NCBI RefSeq assembly: GCF_018687715.1
Contig: NC_056762.1
Span: 45,439,520 to 45,503,519 of the forward strand
Direction of reading: 5' to 3'
Origin: Carya illinoinensis
Taxonomy: Eukaryota; Streptophyta; Magnoliopsida; Fagales; Juglandaceae
Length of the DNA stretch: 64,000 nucleotides
Both the position numbers and the translations under genes were made by a program. This document shows, one piece after another, positions 46,417 through 57,081 of this stretch. Under the pieces are notes generated by a model. It had not been told where the DNA came from, made no database searches, and saw nothing but the letters and a program-made list of their open reading frames with translations. Each line of letters begins with the position of its first letter. Within the stretch, counting starts at the first letter, position 1.

Positions 46417-46701
46417 GGTTTGGCTCTGGGTAAAACCACATGTCCCGTAGGCAGTACCAGAATGTTTTTTTAAAGTTGTGTTTTAAAAATTATGTTAAGT
46501 AAAGTTATTTGATTTGTTTTATTTGTTTTATTTGTTTGAGCTTGTTTGCTTGTTTTTATTTATTTGGTTATGTTTTGCAAGTTGGTTTCTTTTGTTTTCT
46601 GTGATGTGGTGTTGGTATGTGGTTCTGTTTTTTTGTTTGTTGTTGGGTTTATTCGTTTTTGTTTTCTGAAAGGGGGTCAAAGGTTGTGGTGACAGGATAA
46701 A

Positions 46702-47911
46702 ATGGGGAGATCAAGGAAATCTACTCAGGAGCCACGGGACAATACCTCAAGGGATGACTCCATAGCCGAAGCAATACGGCAGATGACGGAGTTTATGCAG
46801 CAGAATATTAGGCCACAACAGGCAGGGCCTTGGCCACAAGGAGGACCTTGGCCACCACAAGGGGGTCCCTGGCCACAACAAGGAGGGCCTTGTCCACAGC
46901 AAGGAGGGTTTTGGCCACAACCAGGAGGTCCTTGGCCATATCAGGGAGGGCCTTGGCCTTACCTGGGGGGATCTAGCAGCATGGTGCAAGCTGGGTGCAC
47001 CTATGAGCGCTTCCTGGCGCATAGGACTCCACACTTCACTGGAGAAGAGGATCTGCTTCGAGCTGGAAAGTGGATCAAGGACCTGGAGAGAACTTTTGAG
47101 GTGTGTGGATGCACCGAGGCGCAACAGGTACTCTACGCCAGCTATCTCTTGCAAGGCACGGCGTTTGATTGATGGGATACCAAGAGAGTGATGCTGAAAT
47201 CAGAATTGGGATCTTTCGCTGCGGTGACCTGGCAGCGTTTCAAGAAAGAGTTTAGTGACCGCTTCTTTCCCGCATCGGTAAGGAAGCAAAAGGCGAGAGA
47301 GTTCTCAGATTTGGTTCAAGGGGGCACGACAGTGGAACAGTACGCCCGGAGATTCATAGAACTTGAGCGATTTGCTCCTCACCTTATTGCCACAGAGGAG
47401 ATGCGAGCTGATCGTTTTCAGGAGGGACTACGCCCTGATATACGCCGTATGGTGGTCAGCCATCGGATATCCACTTTTCAGGAATTAGTGGATGTGGCCA
47501 CCCTGGTGGAACGAGAAAACAATCTGAGTATGGGCTCCCCTCCAAGATATAAGAGGCGGAGTTTTTCTGGTGAAGGAAGCAGCTCGGGTTTGCCTCAGAA
47601 ATTTGTTCAACGGACCGGGACTTGACCGCAAGCATCCTCAGGTGTTCGCATGGGAGGACGTGTGCCTGTTTGTGGAGTTTGTAATAGAGCCCATGTGGGT
47701 GAGTGCCCTTCTGGTGGGGGTCGATGTTATAATTGTGGCCAACAGGGTCACTTTGCCCGAGAATGTCCAAGAACAGTTCAAGGAAGCCGTGGAGGTAGAC
47801 GCGATGGAAGAACAAACCCGAGACAAACAGTGCAAGCCCGGGTTTATGCTGTCACACCCGGAGAGGTGGATGATGAGGCGCCAGCGACCCATGATGCTGG
47901 AGTAATCACAG
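46702..47911 (+). pseudogene. gag of Tekay-like copy A (two stops)
   Basis: Starts MGRSRKSTQEPRDNTSRDDS. Residues about 42-92 are seven repeats of a GGPWPQQ-like heptapeptide. Then come the capsid region (FLAHRTPHFTGEEDLLRAGK, later WQRFKKEFSDRFFPASVRKQ) and the zinc knuckle CYNCGQQGHFAREC at about 47728-47769. In-frame stops at 47170 and 47623 stand where copy B has Trp and Arg, consistent with G-to-A and C-to-T changes. The region ends at a GT-AG donor (47912), four codons before the gag stop. Confidence 0.9.
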
Positions 47912-48007
47912 GTATGGAATAATTTAATTTTAAGTTGGATTTAATTTTTGGTGTATTTGGTTTATTCTTTGCTTTGTGGATTTCATGGGTTGATGTGTTT
48001 GGTTCAG
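47912..48007 (+). other. putative 96-nt intron between gag and pol, copy A
   Basis: Starts GTATGG, ends TTTGGTTCAG, U-rich throughout, with a branch-like TTGAT 18 nt before the acceptor. The gag stop codon TAA (47920-47922) lies inside it. Its length is divisible by three, so gag and protease share a frame once it is removed. The same segment, also 96 nt, is in copy B at 53489-53584. The alternative is translational readthrough of the single TAA, because the rest of the segment is open in that frame. Confidence 0.6.
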
Positions 48008-50076
48008 GAAGAGTCCGTTTGTATAAGTTTTATGCTTGTACTTTGTTTGATTCCGGTGCGTCGCAGTCATTTGTATCTTCCACGTTTGCACGGGTGTGTA
48101 ATTTGGTCACGGAACCGTTGCCGAAGTCTATGGTAGTGGCTCTACCCGATGGTGAGTTGGTGTGGTGTTCCAAGGTTGCTTTGGGATGCCCGTTAAATTT
48201 TGAGGGAAGGTTCTTGGATGCTGATTTGGTGGTGTTCAAGCTGTTGGGCTTTGATATCATCCTCGGGATGGATTGGCTATACCGATATTCTGCGAGTATT
48301 AATTGCAGAAGTCGGATAATTAGCTTTCAGCTTCCAGGTGGTGATTGTCTGGAATTTGCAGGGAGTAAATTAAAAGAAAAGCCGATAATTATATCGGCGA
48401 TTCAAGCAAGAAGAGAGATTGCATGGGGAGTGGATGCATTCTTGGTTCAGATGGTGTCCACGCCGTCTGAGGAGAAGTCGTTGGCAGACATTCCAGTTGT
48501 GGAAGAATTCCCTGATGTGTTTGTGGATGACTTGCCCGGACTACCCCCTGTGCGAGAAATGGAGTTTGTTATAGACTTGGAACCTGGAGCGGCTCCTGTG
48601 CATAAAGCTCCTTATCGCATGGCACCGGCTGAATTCAAAGAGTTGAAGACTCAGTTGCAAGAACTGGTAGAGAAGGGATTTATTCAACCTAGTACGTCGC
48701 CATGGGGTGCACCAGTTTTATTTGTTAAAAAGAAAGATGGAACCCTTCGTATGTGCATAGATTATCGGGAATTGAATAAGGTGACCATCAAAAATAAATA
48801 CCCTCTCCCGCGGATTGATGATTTATTTGATCAGCTTCAAGGAGCAGCCGTGTTCTCTAAAATTGATCTGAGGTCGGGATACTACCAGCTGAGAATCAGA
48901 GACCAGGATGTGCCTAAAACTGCTTTCAGGTCGAGGTATGGGCATTATGAATTTAAGGTGATGCCGTTTGGGTTAGCTAATGCGCCTGCTACTTTCATGG
49001 ATTTAATGAATCGGGTATTTCGACCTTATCTGGATTCCTTTGTGGTAGTATTTATTGATGATATACTGATTTATTCCCGAGATGTTGAAGAGCATGTGTA
49101 TCATCTTCGTCTGGTACTTGGGAAATTGAGAGAACACCAGTTGTACGCCAAGCTCAGCAAGTGTGAATTCTGGTTGGAAGAAGTTAAATTTCTTGGGCAT
49201 GTAATTTCCCGAGACGGAGTGGCTGTTGATCCTAGTAAGGTAGAAGCCATTTTGTCATGGCAGCGCCCGACTACAGTGCGCGAGATTCGGAGTTTCTTGG
49301 GGCTCGCCGGATACTACCGAAGATTTGTAGAGGGTTTTGCTCGCCTATCCGGACCTCTCACAGCTTTGACTCGGAAGAATACAAAATTTGTTTGGTCAGA
49401 GAAATGTGAGAGAAGCTTCCAGGAATTAAAGAACAGGTTGACGACGGCACCAGTGTTAGCGCTCCCAGAACCGCATAAACCATTCGTAGTCTTCAGTGAT
49501 GCGTCTAAGTCTGGTTTGGGTTGTGTCCTTATGCAGGAAGGACGGGTTGTAGCCTATGCATCTTGTCAGCTAAAGGACCATGAGAAGAATTATCCGACGC
49601 ACGATCTAGAATTGGCTGCGATTATTTTTACTCTCAAAATCTGGCGGCACTTCTTGTATGAGGAAGCTTGCGAGGTATTTACCGATCACAAGAGCATGAA
49701 GCATTTGTTTTCCCAGAAAAATCTGAATATGAGGCAGAGGCGATGGCTGGAGCTAATCAGTGACTATCAGTGTGAGATCAAGTACCATCTGGGGAAGGCT
49801 AATATAGTTGCTGATGCTTTGAGCCGGAAATCACACGTAGAAGATGAAGCCGAGCCGTCAAAAATGGATTTGTTGCTTTGTGGGATGAGAAGGCTCCTTA
49901 TAGAGAGTTCGCAGCAAGTGGAGATTTTATCTTCAGTTCTTGATATTCGGGTAACTGATTTTGAAGAATTGAAGACTCTCCAAAGAAAGGATCCGAAGCT
50001 GCTGAACATCAGGAAGAGAGTCAGAAAATCTCGAGGGCCGTTGCATTATAGCATGGATAACGATGGGATACTTCGG
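48008..50076 (+). pseudogene. pol of Tekay-like copy A: protease, RT, RNase H (3' end deleted)
   Basis: Open frame without stops. Protease motif [10 protein letters not shown] near 48044. RT has [45 protein letters not shown] and the catalytic FIDDIL near 49049. The connection region [12 protein letters not shown] is near 49290. RNase H has [18 protein letters not shown] near 49491 and FTDHKS near 49678. After ...NDGILR the frame runs into LTR sequence and stops at 50106. Integrase is absent, so the copy cannot insert by itself. Confidence 0.92.
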
Positions 50077-52005
50077 CGGTTTAGTTTTGTGTTTTATTTC
50101 TTTTAGTTGTTTACAGTTTTTAATCTCTTTTCGGCGGTTTAGTTTTGTTTCCCGGAATGAGGATTAGACCTCATCTCTTTTTCCTTTTTCCTTTTCTTTT
50201 TCCTTTTTCTCTTTTTTTTTTCCTTCTTTCTTTTTCCTTTCTTTTTCTTTTTTTTTTCTTTCTTTTCTTTTTCCCTCTCTCTCTCTCCCCGCGTCGACCC
50301 CCGCGGCCTCTCTCTCTCTTCTCTCTCCCTCACGCCGGAACCTTCAGCTGTTCGAACCGCCGCCGTCCGGCCACCGTGTGGCTCACCGCCAGCACCGTTC
50401 GGTTTCCCTCCCTCCGGCGCACCTTCCCACCAATTTCCACCTCTAACCGGCCGGCCGTTTGGCCGGAAAAGCCCTTTGAAGCCCGCACGGGTTTGGCTTC
50501 GATCCGCCGCCGTCGCTCCACCTCCGGCCAGCATTTCTTCACCACTTCATCACCAGTCCCTTGCCGTCCTAACCCACCTATTTCCGGCCACCAACGACCA
50601 CCGGAACAGCTCCCACGAGCTAGCTTTCCTTTTTGGGAAATCCGGTCTCTTTCCGGCGATTTCGCCGCCACCCACGGCCAACCACCACTTCCAATAGCTT
50701 CACAACCATCCCTAGACCATTCCCTATCAATCCCAAGCTCTAGTTTGTCCCCGTTCAAAAGTGGGTTTTTCACAACCCACGGCCACAGTGAATTTTCACT
50801 GTGACGTTGCTTTTTCGCCGCCGTTTGCAACGCCTCGTGTTTTCTAAAATTGCCATATAGCGCTGTAAGTATTTTCCAAACCCTATTTTCAGATTTAAAT
50901 GTATATTGCTCTTTCAATTAATTAATCTGCTGGTTGGTTAATTATGGACTGAGTCCGAGGAGTTCGGGGGTCGGATGGATGGAGTACGAAGTTGCCTGTT
51001 TAATTGTTTTATGTTGTTGGATTATTTTATTATGCATTGTTATGGCATTGCATGGTGCATGCACGTGTGTTCGTGAAATAGTGTGAAAAGCCTGTGTTTG
51101 GCGTAAGCGGTCTTACGGGTGCGTGTGTATCACGACCCCAAGCCAGGATGGGGTATTATCTCGGTGGAGCTCTTTTGGTCACTCGGGAGCGGAATAAACT
51201 GAGTGATGTCCCCTGGGTCGTTGCTTGGCTACGAACGGGCCGGGCACGGAACCGGGCATCGCTCTACGCACCGACTCCGTGGCCCTTCGCTGGTGAGGGC
51301 TAGAGGATGCTTGGCTATGAACGCGCGGGGCGCGGAACTGGGCATCGCTCGTTAGGTGTCACATGCGTGGTGGTACTCTGCGGTGTGGCATTGGAGCCAG
51401 GGTGTGCGGATGACCCCTAGGGGAGGTCATGGTGCATACGGATAACATGGATTCTGGATTGAGTCGGATAAAGGCCAAATGTGACTTTTGGCATGTTTTT
51501 CGGAAAGGATGTGTTTTTGGGCCAAATGAGTTTTTTTGGCATGTGTGGAAAAATCGTGTTTTGTGGGCTTTGTGCATTGGGCATGTTTCATGCATATTGT
51601 TTGAGTTTTATGTGTTTTTATCTGGTAGTGTTTGGGTTTTACTTACCTGCGGTACCATTTTTGGTTCCGTAGCTTTTGGTGCAGAGTTTGAGGACGAAGA
51701 GGAGGAGGCTGAGCCCGAGGATGCTGCTCCGCCGGGTTGCTGATGATATGTTTTATATTTGTTTTAAAACTGTATTTGTGTTGTTGTAATATTTTATTTA
51801 TGTAAGTTTTAAACAGCTTGTATTACGTTAAGAAAAATTCTGGTACTTAGTTAATGACTTTCGTTATCCGCTGCGTGCTTCTTCGTGCACATTTGTTGCC
51901 TTTGCACACACTTGGCACCCGTCGATAGGATGGTGACCCGGGTTGTCACCATCCGGACGTCTCGATTTTCCCCGTGTTCGGGCGTGGGGATTTGGGGGCG
52001 TCACA
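50072..52005 (+). repeat. LTR B (Tekay-like), first ~120 bp missing
   Basis: Nearly identical to LTR C except for small differences and a gap of some tens of bases near 51220. Its start is lost: sequence equal to position about 57204 of LTR C is joined to pol A. The join carries an extra copy of CGGCGGTTTAGTTTTGT (50075-50090), which also occurs at 50132-50148. It ends GGGGGCGTCACA. Confidence 0.9.
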
Positions 52006-52285
52006 GGTGGTATCAGAGCGGTTTGGCTCTGGGTAAAACCACATGTCCCGTAGGCAGTACCAGAATGCTTTTTAAAGTTGTGTTTTGAAAATTATGTTAA
52101 GTATAGTTGTTTTATTTGTTTTATTTGTTTGAGCTTGTTTGTTTGTTTGTACTTATTTGGTTATGTTTTTGCAAGCTGGTTTCTTTTGTTTCTTGCTGTG
52201 TGGTGTTGGTTTTGTTTTTGTTGGTTTTATGATGGTTTTATTTGTTTTCTTAAAGGAGGGTCAAGAGTGGTGTTGTGGCAGGAAA

Positions 52286-53488
52286 ATGGGGAGACCAAGG
52301 AAATCTACACAGGAACCACGGGACAATACCTCCAGGGATGACTCCATAGCCGAGGCAATACGGCAGATGACAGAATTTATGCAGCAGAGTGCGAGGTCTC
52401 AACAGACAGGGCCTTGGCCACAACAAGGACCTTGGCCACAACAAGGGGGTCCCTGGCCACCATCAGGAGGGTCTTGTCCACAACAAGGAGGGTTTTGGCC
52501 ACAACCGGGAGGTCCTTGGCCATATCAGGGAGGGCCTTGGATGTATCCAGGAGGGTCCAGCAGCATGGTGCAAGCTAGATGCACCTATGAGCGCTTCCTG
52601 GCGCATAGGACTCCACACTTCACTGGAAATGAGGATCCACTTCAGGCTGGAAAATGGATCAAAGATCTGGAGAAAACCTTTGAGGTGTGTGGATGCACTG
52701 AGGCACAACAAGTACTCTACGCCAGCTATCTCTTGCAAGGTACCGCTTCTGATTGGTGGGATACCAAGAGGGTGATGCTGGAATCTGAATTGGGATCTTT
52801 CGCTGCGGTGACCTGGCAGCGTTTCAAGAAGGAGTTCAATGACGGCTTCTTTCCCGCATCGGTAAGAAAGCAAAAGGCAAGAGAGTTCTCCAATCTGGTC
52901 CAAGGGGGCGCAGCAGTGGAACAATACGCCCGGAGGTTCATAGAACTTGAGCGATTTGCTCCTCACCTTGTCGCCACTGAGGAGATGCGAGCAGATCGTT
53001 TTCAGGAGGGGCTACGCCATGACATACCCCGTATGGTGGTCAGCCATTGGATATCCACTTTTCAAGAATTAGTGGATGTGGCCACCCTTGTGGAGCGGGA
53101 AAAAAATCTGAGTGTGGGCTCCCCTCCAGGGCATAAGAGGCGGAGTTTTTCTGGTGAAGGAAGCAGCTCGGGTTCGCCCCAGAAGTTTGTTCAGCGGACC
53201 GGAACTCGACCTCAAACGTCCTCAGGTGTTCGTATGGGAGGACGGGTGCCTATTTGTGGAGCTTGTAATAGAGCTCATGCCGGATGAGTAGCGGATCCCA
53301 GTGTTACCGGTGCGGCCAAGTGGGACATATCGCTCGGGATTGCCCCGTCAGAGTTCAAGGAAGCCGTGGAGGTAGACACGGTGGAAGAACCAACCCGAGA
53401 CAAGCAGTGCAAGCCCGGGTTTATGCTGTCACACCCGGAGAGGTGGATGATGAGGCACCAGCGACCCATGATGCTGGAGTAATTACAG
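52286..53488 (+). pseudogene. gag of Tekay-like copy B (one frameshift)
   Basis: I start at MGRPRKSTQEPRDNTSRDDS (52286), matching copy A; the frame is also open upstream but there it is leader sequence. It is uninterrupted for 333 codons, with the seven PWPQQGG-like repeats (about 52411-52560) and the capsid region. A frameshift near 53279 falls before the zinc knuckle CYRCGQVGHIARDC (53302-53343), which is in another frame. In the stretch around the break A and B differ strongly (CNRAHVGECPSGGG in A). Confidence 0.9.
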
Positions 53489-53584
53489 GTATGGTTTAAT
53501 TTAATTTTAAGTTGGATTTAATTTTTGGTGTATGTGGTTTATTCTTTGCTTTTTGGATTTCATGGGTTGATGTGTTTGGTTCAG
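53489..53584 (+). other. putative 96-nt intron between gag and pol, copy B
   Basis: Same GT-AG segment as in copy A (GTATGG to GGTTCAG), same length, with only a few substitutions. The in-frame TAA is at 53497-53499. Conservation of length, splice sites and stop in both copies supports a real signal. Confidence 0.6.
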
Positions 53585-56500
53585 GAAGAGTCCGTTTGTA
53601 TGAGTTTTATGCTTGTACTTTGTTTGATTCCGGTGCTTCACAGTCGTTGTATCTTCCACGTTTGCTCGGGTGTGTAATTTGGTCACGGAACCGTTACCGA
53701 AGTCTATGGTAGTGGCTCTACCCGATGGTGAGATGGTGTGGTGTTCCAAGGTTGCTTTGGGATGCCCGTTAAATTTTGAGGGAAGATTCTTGGATGCTGA
53801 TTTGGTGGTATTCAAGCTGTTGGGTTTTGATATCATCCTCGGGATGGATTGGCTATACCGATATTCTGCGAGTATTAATTGCAGAAGTCGGATAATTAGC
53901 TTTCAGCTTCCAGATGGTGATTGTCTGGAATTTGCGGGGAGTAGATTAAAAGAAAAGCCGATGATTATATCGGCGATTCAGGCAAGAAGAGAGATTGCAT
54001 GGGGAGCGGATGCATTCTTGGTTCAGATGGTGTCCACGCCGTCTGAGAAGAAGTCCTTGGCAGACAATCCAGTTGTGGAAGAATTCCCCGATGTGTTTGT
54101 GGATGACTTGCCCGGACTACCCCCTGTGCGGGAGATGGAGTTTGTTATCGACTTGGAACCTGGAGCGGCTCCTGTGCATAAAGCTCCTTATCGCATGGCA
54201 CCGGCTGAATTGAAAGAGTTGAAGACTCAGTTGTAAGAACTGGTAGAGAAGAGATTTATTCAGCCTAGCACGTCGCTGTGGGGTGCACCAGTTTTATTTG
54301 TTAAAAAGAAAGATGGAACCCTCCGTATGTGCATTGATTATCGGGAATTGAACAAGGTGACCATAAAAAATAAATACCCTCTTCCACGGATTGATGATTT
54401 GTTTGATCAGCTTCAAGGAGCAGCCGTGTTCTCTAAAATTGATCTGAGGTCGGGATACTACCAGCTGAGAATCAGAGACCAGGATGTGCCTAAAACTGCT
54501 TTCAGGTCGAGGTATGGGCATTATGAATTTAAGGTGATGCCGTTTGGGTTAGCTAATGCCCCTGCAGCTTTCATGGATTTGATGAATCGAGTGTTTCGAC
54601 CTTATCTGGATTCCTTTGTGGTAGTATTTATTGATGATATACTGATTTATTCCCGAGATGTTGAAGAGCATGTGTATCATCTTAGTCTGGTACTTGAGAG
54701 ATTGAGAGAACACCAGCTATACGCCAAGCTCAGCAAGTGTGAATTCTGGTTGGAAGAAGTTAAATTTCTTGGGCACGTAATTTCTCGGGGCGGAGTGGCT
54801 GTTGATCCTAGTAAGGTAGAAGCCATTTTGTCATGGCAGCGCCCGACTACAGTGCACGAGGTCAGGAGTTTCTTGGGGCTCGCCGGATACTACCGAAGAT
54901 TTGTAGAGGGTTTTGCTCGCCTGTCCGGACCTCTCACAGCTTTGACTCGGAAGAATACAGAATTTGTTTGGTCAGAGAAATGTGAGAGAAGCTTCCAAGA
55001 ATTAAAGAACAGGTTGACGACGGCACCAGTGTTAGCGCTCCCAGAACCGCATAAGCCATTCGTAGTCTTCAGTGATGCGTCTAAGTTTGGTTTGGGTTGT
55101 GTCCTTATGCAGGAAGGACGGGTTGTAGCCTATGCATCTCGTCAGCTAAAGGACCATGAGAAGAATTATCCGACGCACGATCTAGAATTGGCTGCGATTG
55201 TTTTTGCTCTCAAAATCTGGCGGCACTTCTTGTATGGGGAAGCTTGCGAGGTTTTTACTGATCACAAGAGCTTGAAGCATCTGTTTTCCCAGAAAAATCT
55301 GAATATGAGGCAGAGGCGATGGCTGGAGCTAATCAGTGACTATCAGTGTGAGATCAAGTACCACCCGGGGAAGGCTAATATAGTTGCTGATGCTTTGAGC
55401 CGGAAGTCACACTTGGAAGATGAAGCCGAGCCGTCAGAATTGGATTCGTTGCTTTGTGGGATGAGAAGGCTCCTTATAGAGAGTTCGCAGCAAGTGGAGA
55501 TTTTGTCTTCAGTTCTCGATATTCGGGTAACTGATTTTGAAGAATTGAAAACTCTCCAAAGAAAGGATCCGAAGCTGCTGAACATCAGGAAAAGAGTCAG
55601 AAAATCTCGAGGGCTGTTGCATTATAGCATGGATAACGATGGGATACTTCGGTTCCGAGATCGCAGAGTGGTCCCAAAGGACTCAGATTTCAAAGAACGG
55701 ATCATGGCGGAAGCTCATGCGGCCCCTTATTCAGTTCATCCCGGTAGTACAAAGATGTATGGGGACTTGAAGAAAAATTACTGGTGGGATGGAATGAAGA
55801 AGGACATTGCCTTATATGTTGAGAAATGCCACACATGCCGTCAGGTAAAGGCCGAGCATCAGAGACCTGCAGGTATGCTCCAACCCCTCCCTATTCTTGA
55901 GTGGAAATGGGATGACATCACGATGGACTTTGTTGTGGGTTTGCCGAGAACGCCTAGTGGGAAGAATTCTGTTTGGGTGATTGTGGATCGGTTAACGAAG
56001 AGTGCTCATTTTCTGCCTGTTAATAACACCGACTCTTTGGGTAAGTTGACCCGTTTGTATGTCAAAGAGGTAGTGCGGCTACACGGCATACCAAAGAGTA
56101 TAGTGTCGGATCGAGACCCGAGGTTTACGTCGTAGTTCTGGAAGAGTTTGCAGGCAGCTTTGGGTACTAAGTTGAAGTTCAGTACTGCTTATCACCCGCA
56201 GACAGACGGCCAGTCAGAGCGCACCATTCAGACCCTGGAAGACATGTTGCGAGCATGTGTCATGGAATTCCAAGGGAGTTGGGAAAATCATTTGCCGCTC
56301 ATCGAGTTTGCCTACAATAACAGCTTCCATGCGACCATTCAGATGGCTCCCTATGAAGCTCTTTATGGGAGAAAGTGCAGGTCGCCCTTGTGTTGGGATG
56401 AAGTTGGGGAGAGTAGGATAATCGGACCCGAAATAATTCAAGAGATGCAAAGCCAAGTTCGGATCATCAGAGATAAAATGGCGGCAGCTCAGAGTCGCTA

Positions 56501-56962
56501 GAAAAGCGAGGTACCAGGAGGGGAGAATTGTCTTTTGAAGTTGGTGATTGGGTTTACCTTAAAGTCTCTCCCATGAGAGGTGTTAAGCGTTTTGGTAAGA
56601 AGAGGAAGCTAGATCCGAGGTACGTCGGCCCTTTTCAGATTCTGGAGAAGGTAGGATCCGTCGCCTACAGAGTTGCTTTGCCAGATTATTTTGGGGATGT
56701 TCATGATGTCTTCCACGTATCATCCCTGAAGAAGAGCTTTGGACAGCAAGAGCCACGCTTCGTCGACCCAGTGGGTATTCAGTTGCAACCGGATCTCACT
56801 TATGAAGTTGTTCCATCGCAGATCCTGGATTGGAAGGAGCAACAGTTGAGGTCCAAGACGATACCTTTGGTTAAAGTGGCTTGGGAAGACCCGTTAGCTC
56901 AAGACTTCTCTTGGGAGCGAGCAACGGACATGAGGGAGCAGTACCCGTACTTGTTCGAATAG
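53585..56962 (+). pseudogene. pol of Tekay-like copy B: protease, RT, RNase H, integrase, chromodomain-type end
   Basis: A one-base loss near 53647, right after the protease motif LFDSGASQS, shifts the frame; it is recovered from about 53670. A TAA at 54234 stands where copy A has CAA. From 54327 a 602-codon frame covers RT (FIDDIL near 54630), RNase H and integrase up to a TAG at 56133. The integrase has the zinc region ([20 protein letters not shown], then CHTCRQVK), [16 protein letters not shown], and DRDPRF just before the stop. [19 protein letters not shown] follows from 56148. Another TAG near 56500 and a frameshift precede FEVGDWVYLKVSPMRGVKRF. The end ILDWKEQQL...WEDPLAQDFSWE is the chromodomain-type tail. 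Confidence 0.93.
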
Positions 56963-57068
56963 AGAAGGTATGTATCTTAATCTTGATCACAGTTGGTTTA
57001 TGGGCTTTCTTGTGGCTTGCTTTAAGTTTGTGGTTGATCTGCAAATTTCGAGGACGAAATTTATTTTT

Positions 57069-57081
57069 AAGGAGGGGAGGA
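57069..57081 (+). promoter_or_regulatory. polypurine tract, copy B
   Basis: AAGGAGGGGAGGA immediately before the TGTGATGACC start of LTR C, the plus-strand primer. It is preceded by TTCGAGGACGAAATTT, common in this lineage. Confidence 0.88.

Larger units (their letters stand above)
44334..50076 (+). mobile_element. Tekay-like Ty3/gypsy chromovirus, copy A (3' part deleted)
   Basis: Order: LTR (44334-46402), tRNA-Met primer site, gag, putative intron, protease, RT, RNase H. Pol then stops abruptly at about 50076, where it is fused to the middle LTR. Integrase, chromodomain and polypurine tract are missing. The base just before the LTR belongs to a microsatellite, and the flank does not match the one after the last LTR. 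Confidence 0.9.
52006..57081 (+). mobile_element. Tekay-like chromovirus, copy B internal region (gag-pol-PPT)
   Basis: Complete internal region between LTRs B and C: primer site 52008-52019, gag, putative intron, full pol with integrase and chromodomain-type end, then the polypurine tract AAGGAGGGGAGGA (57069-57081) directly before LTR C. It is broken by a few frameshifts and stops. Confidence 0.93.
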
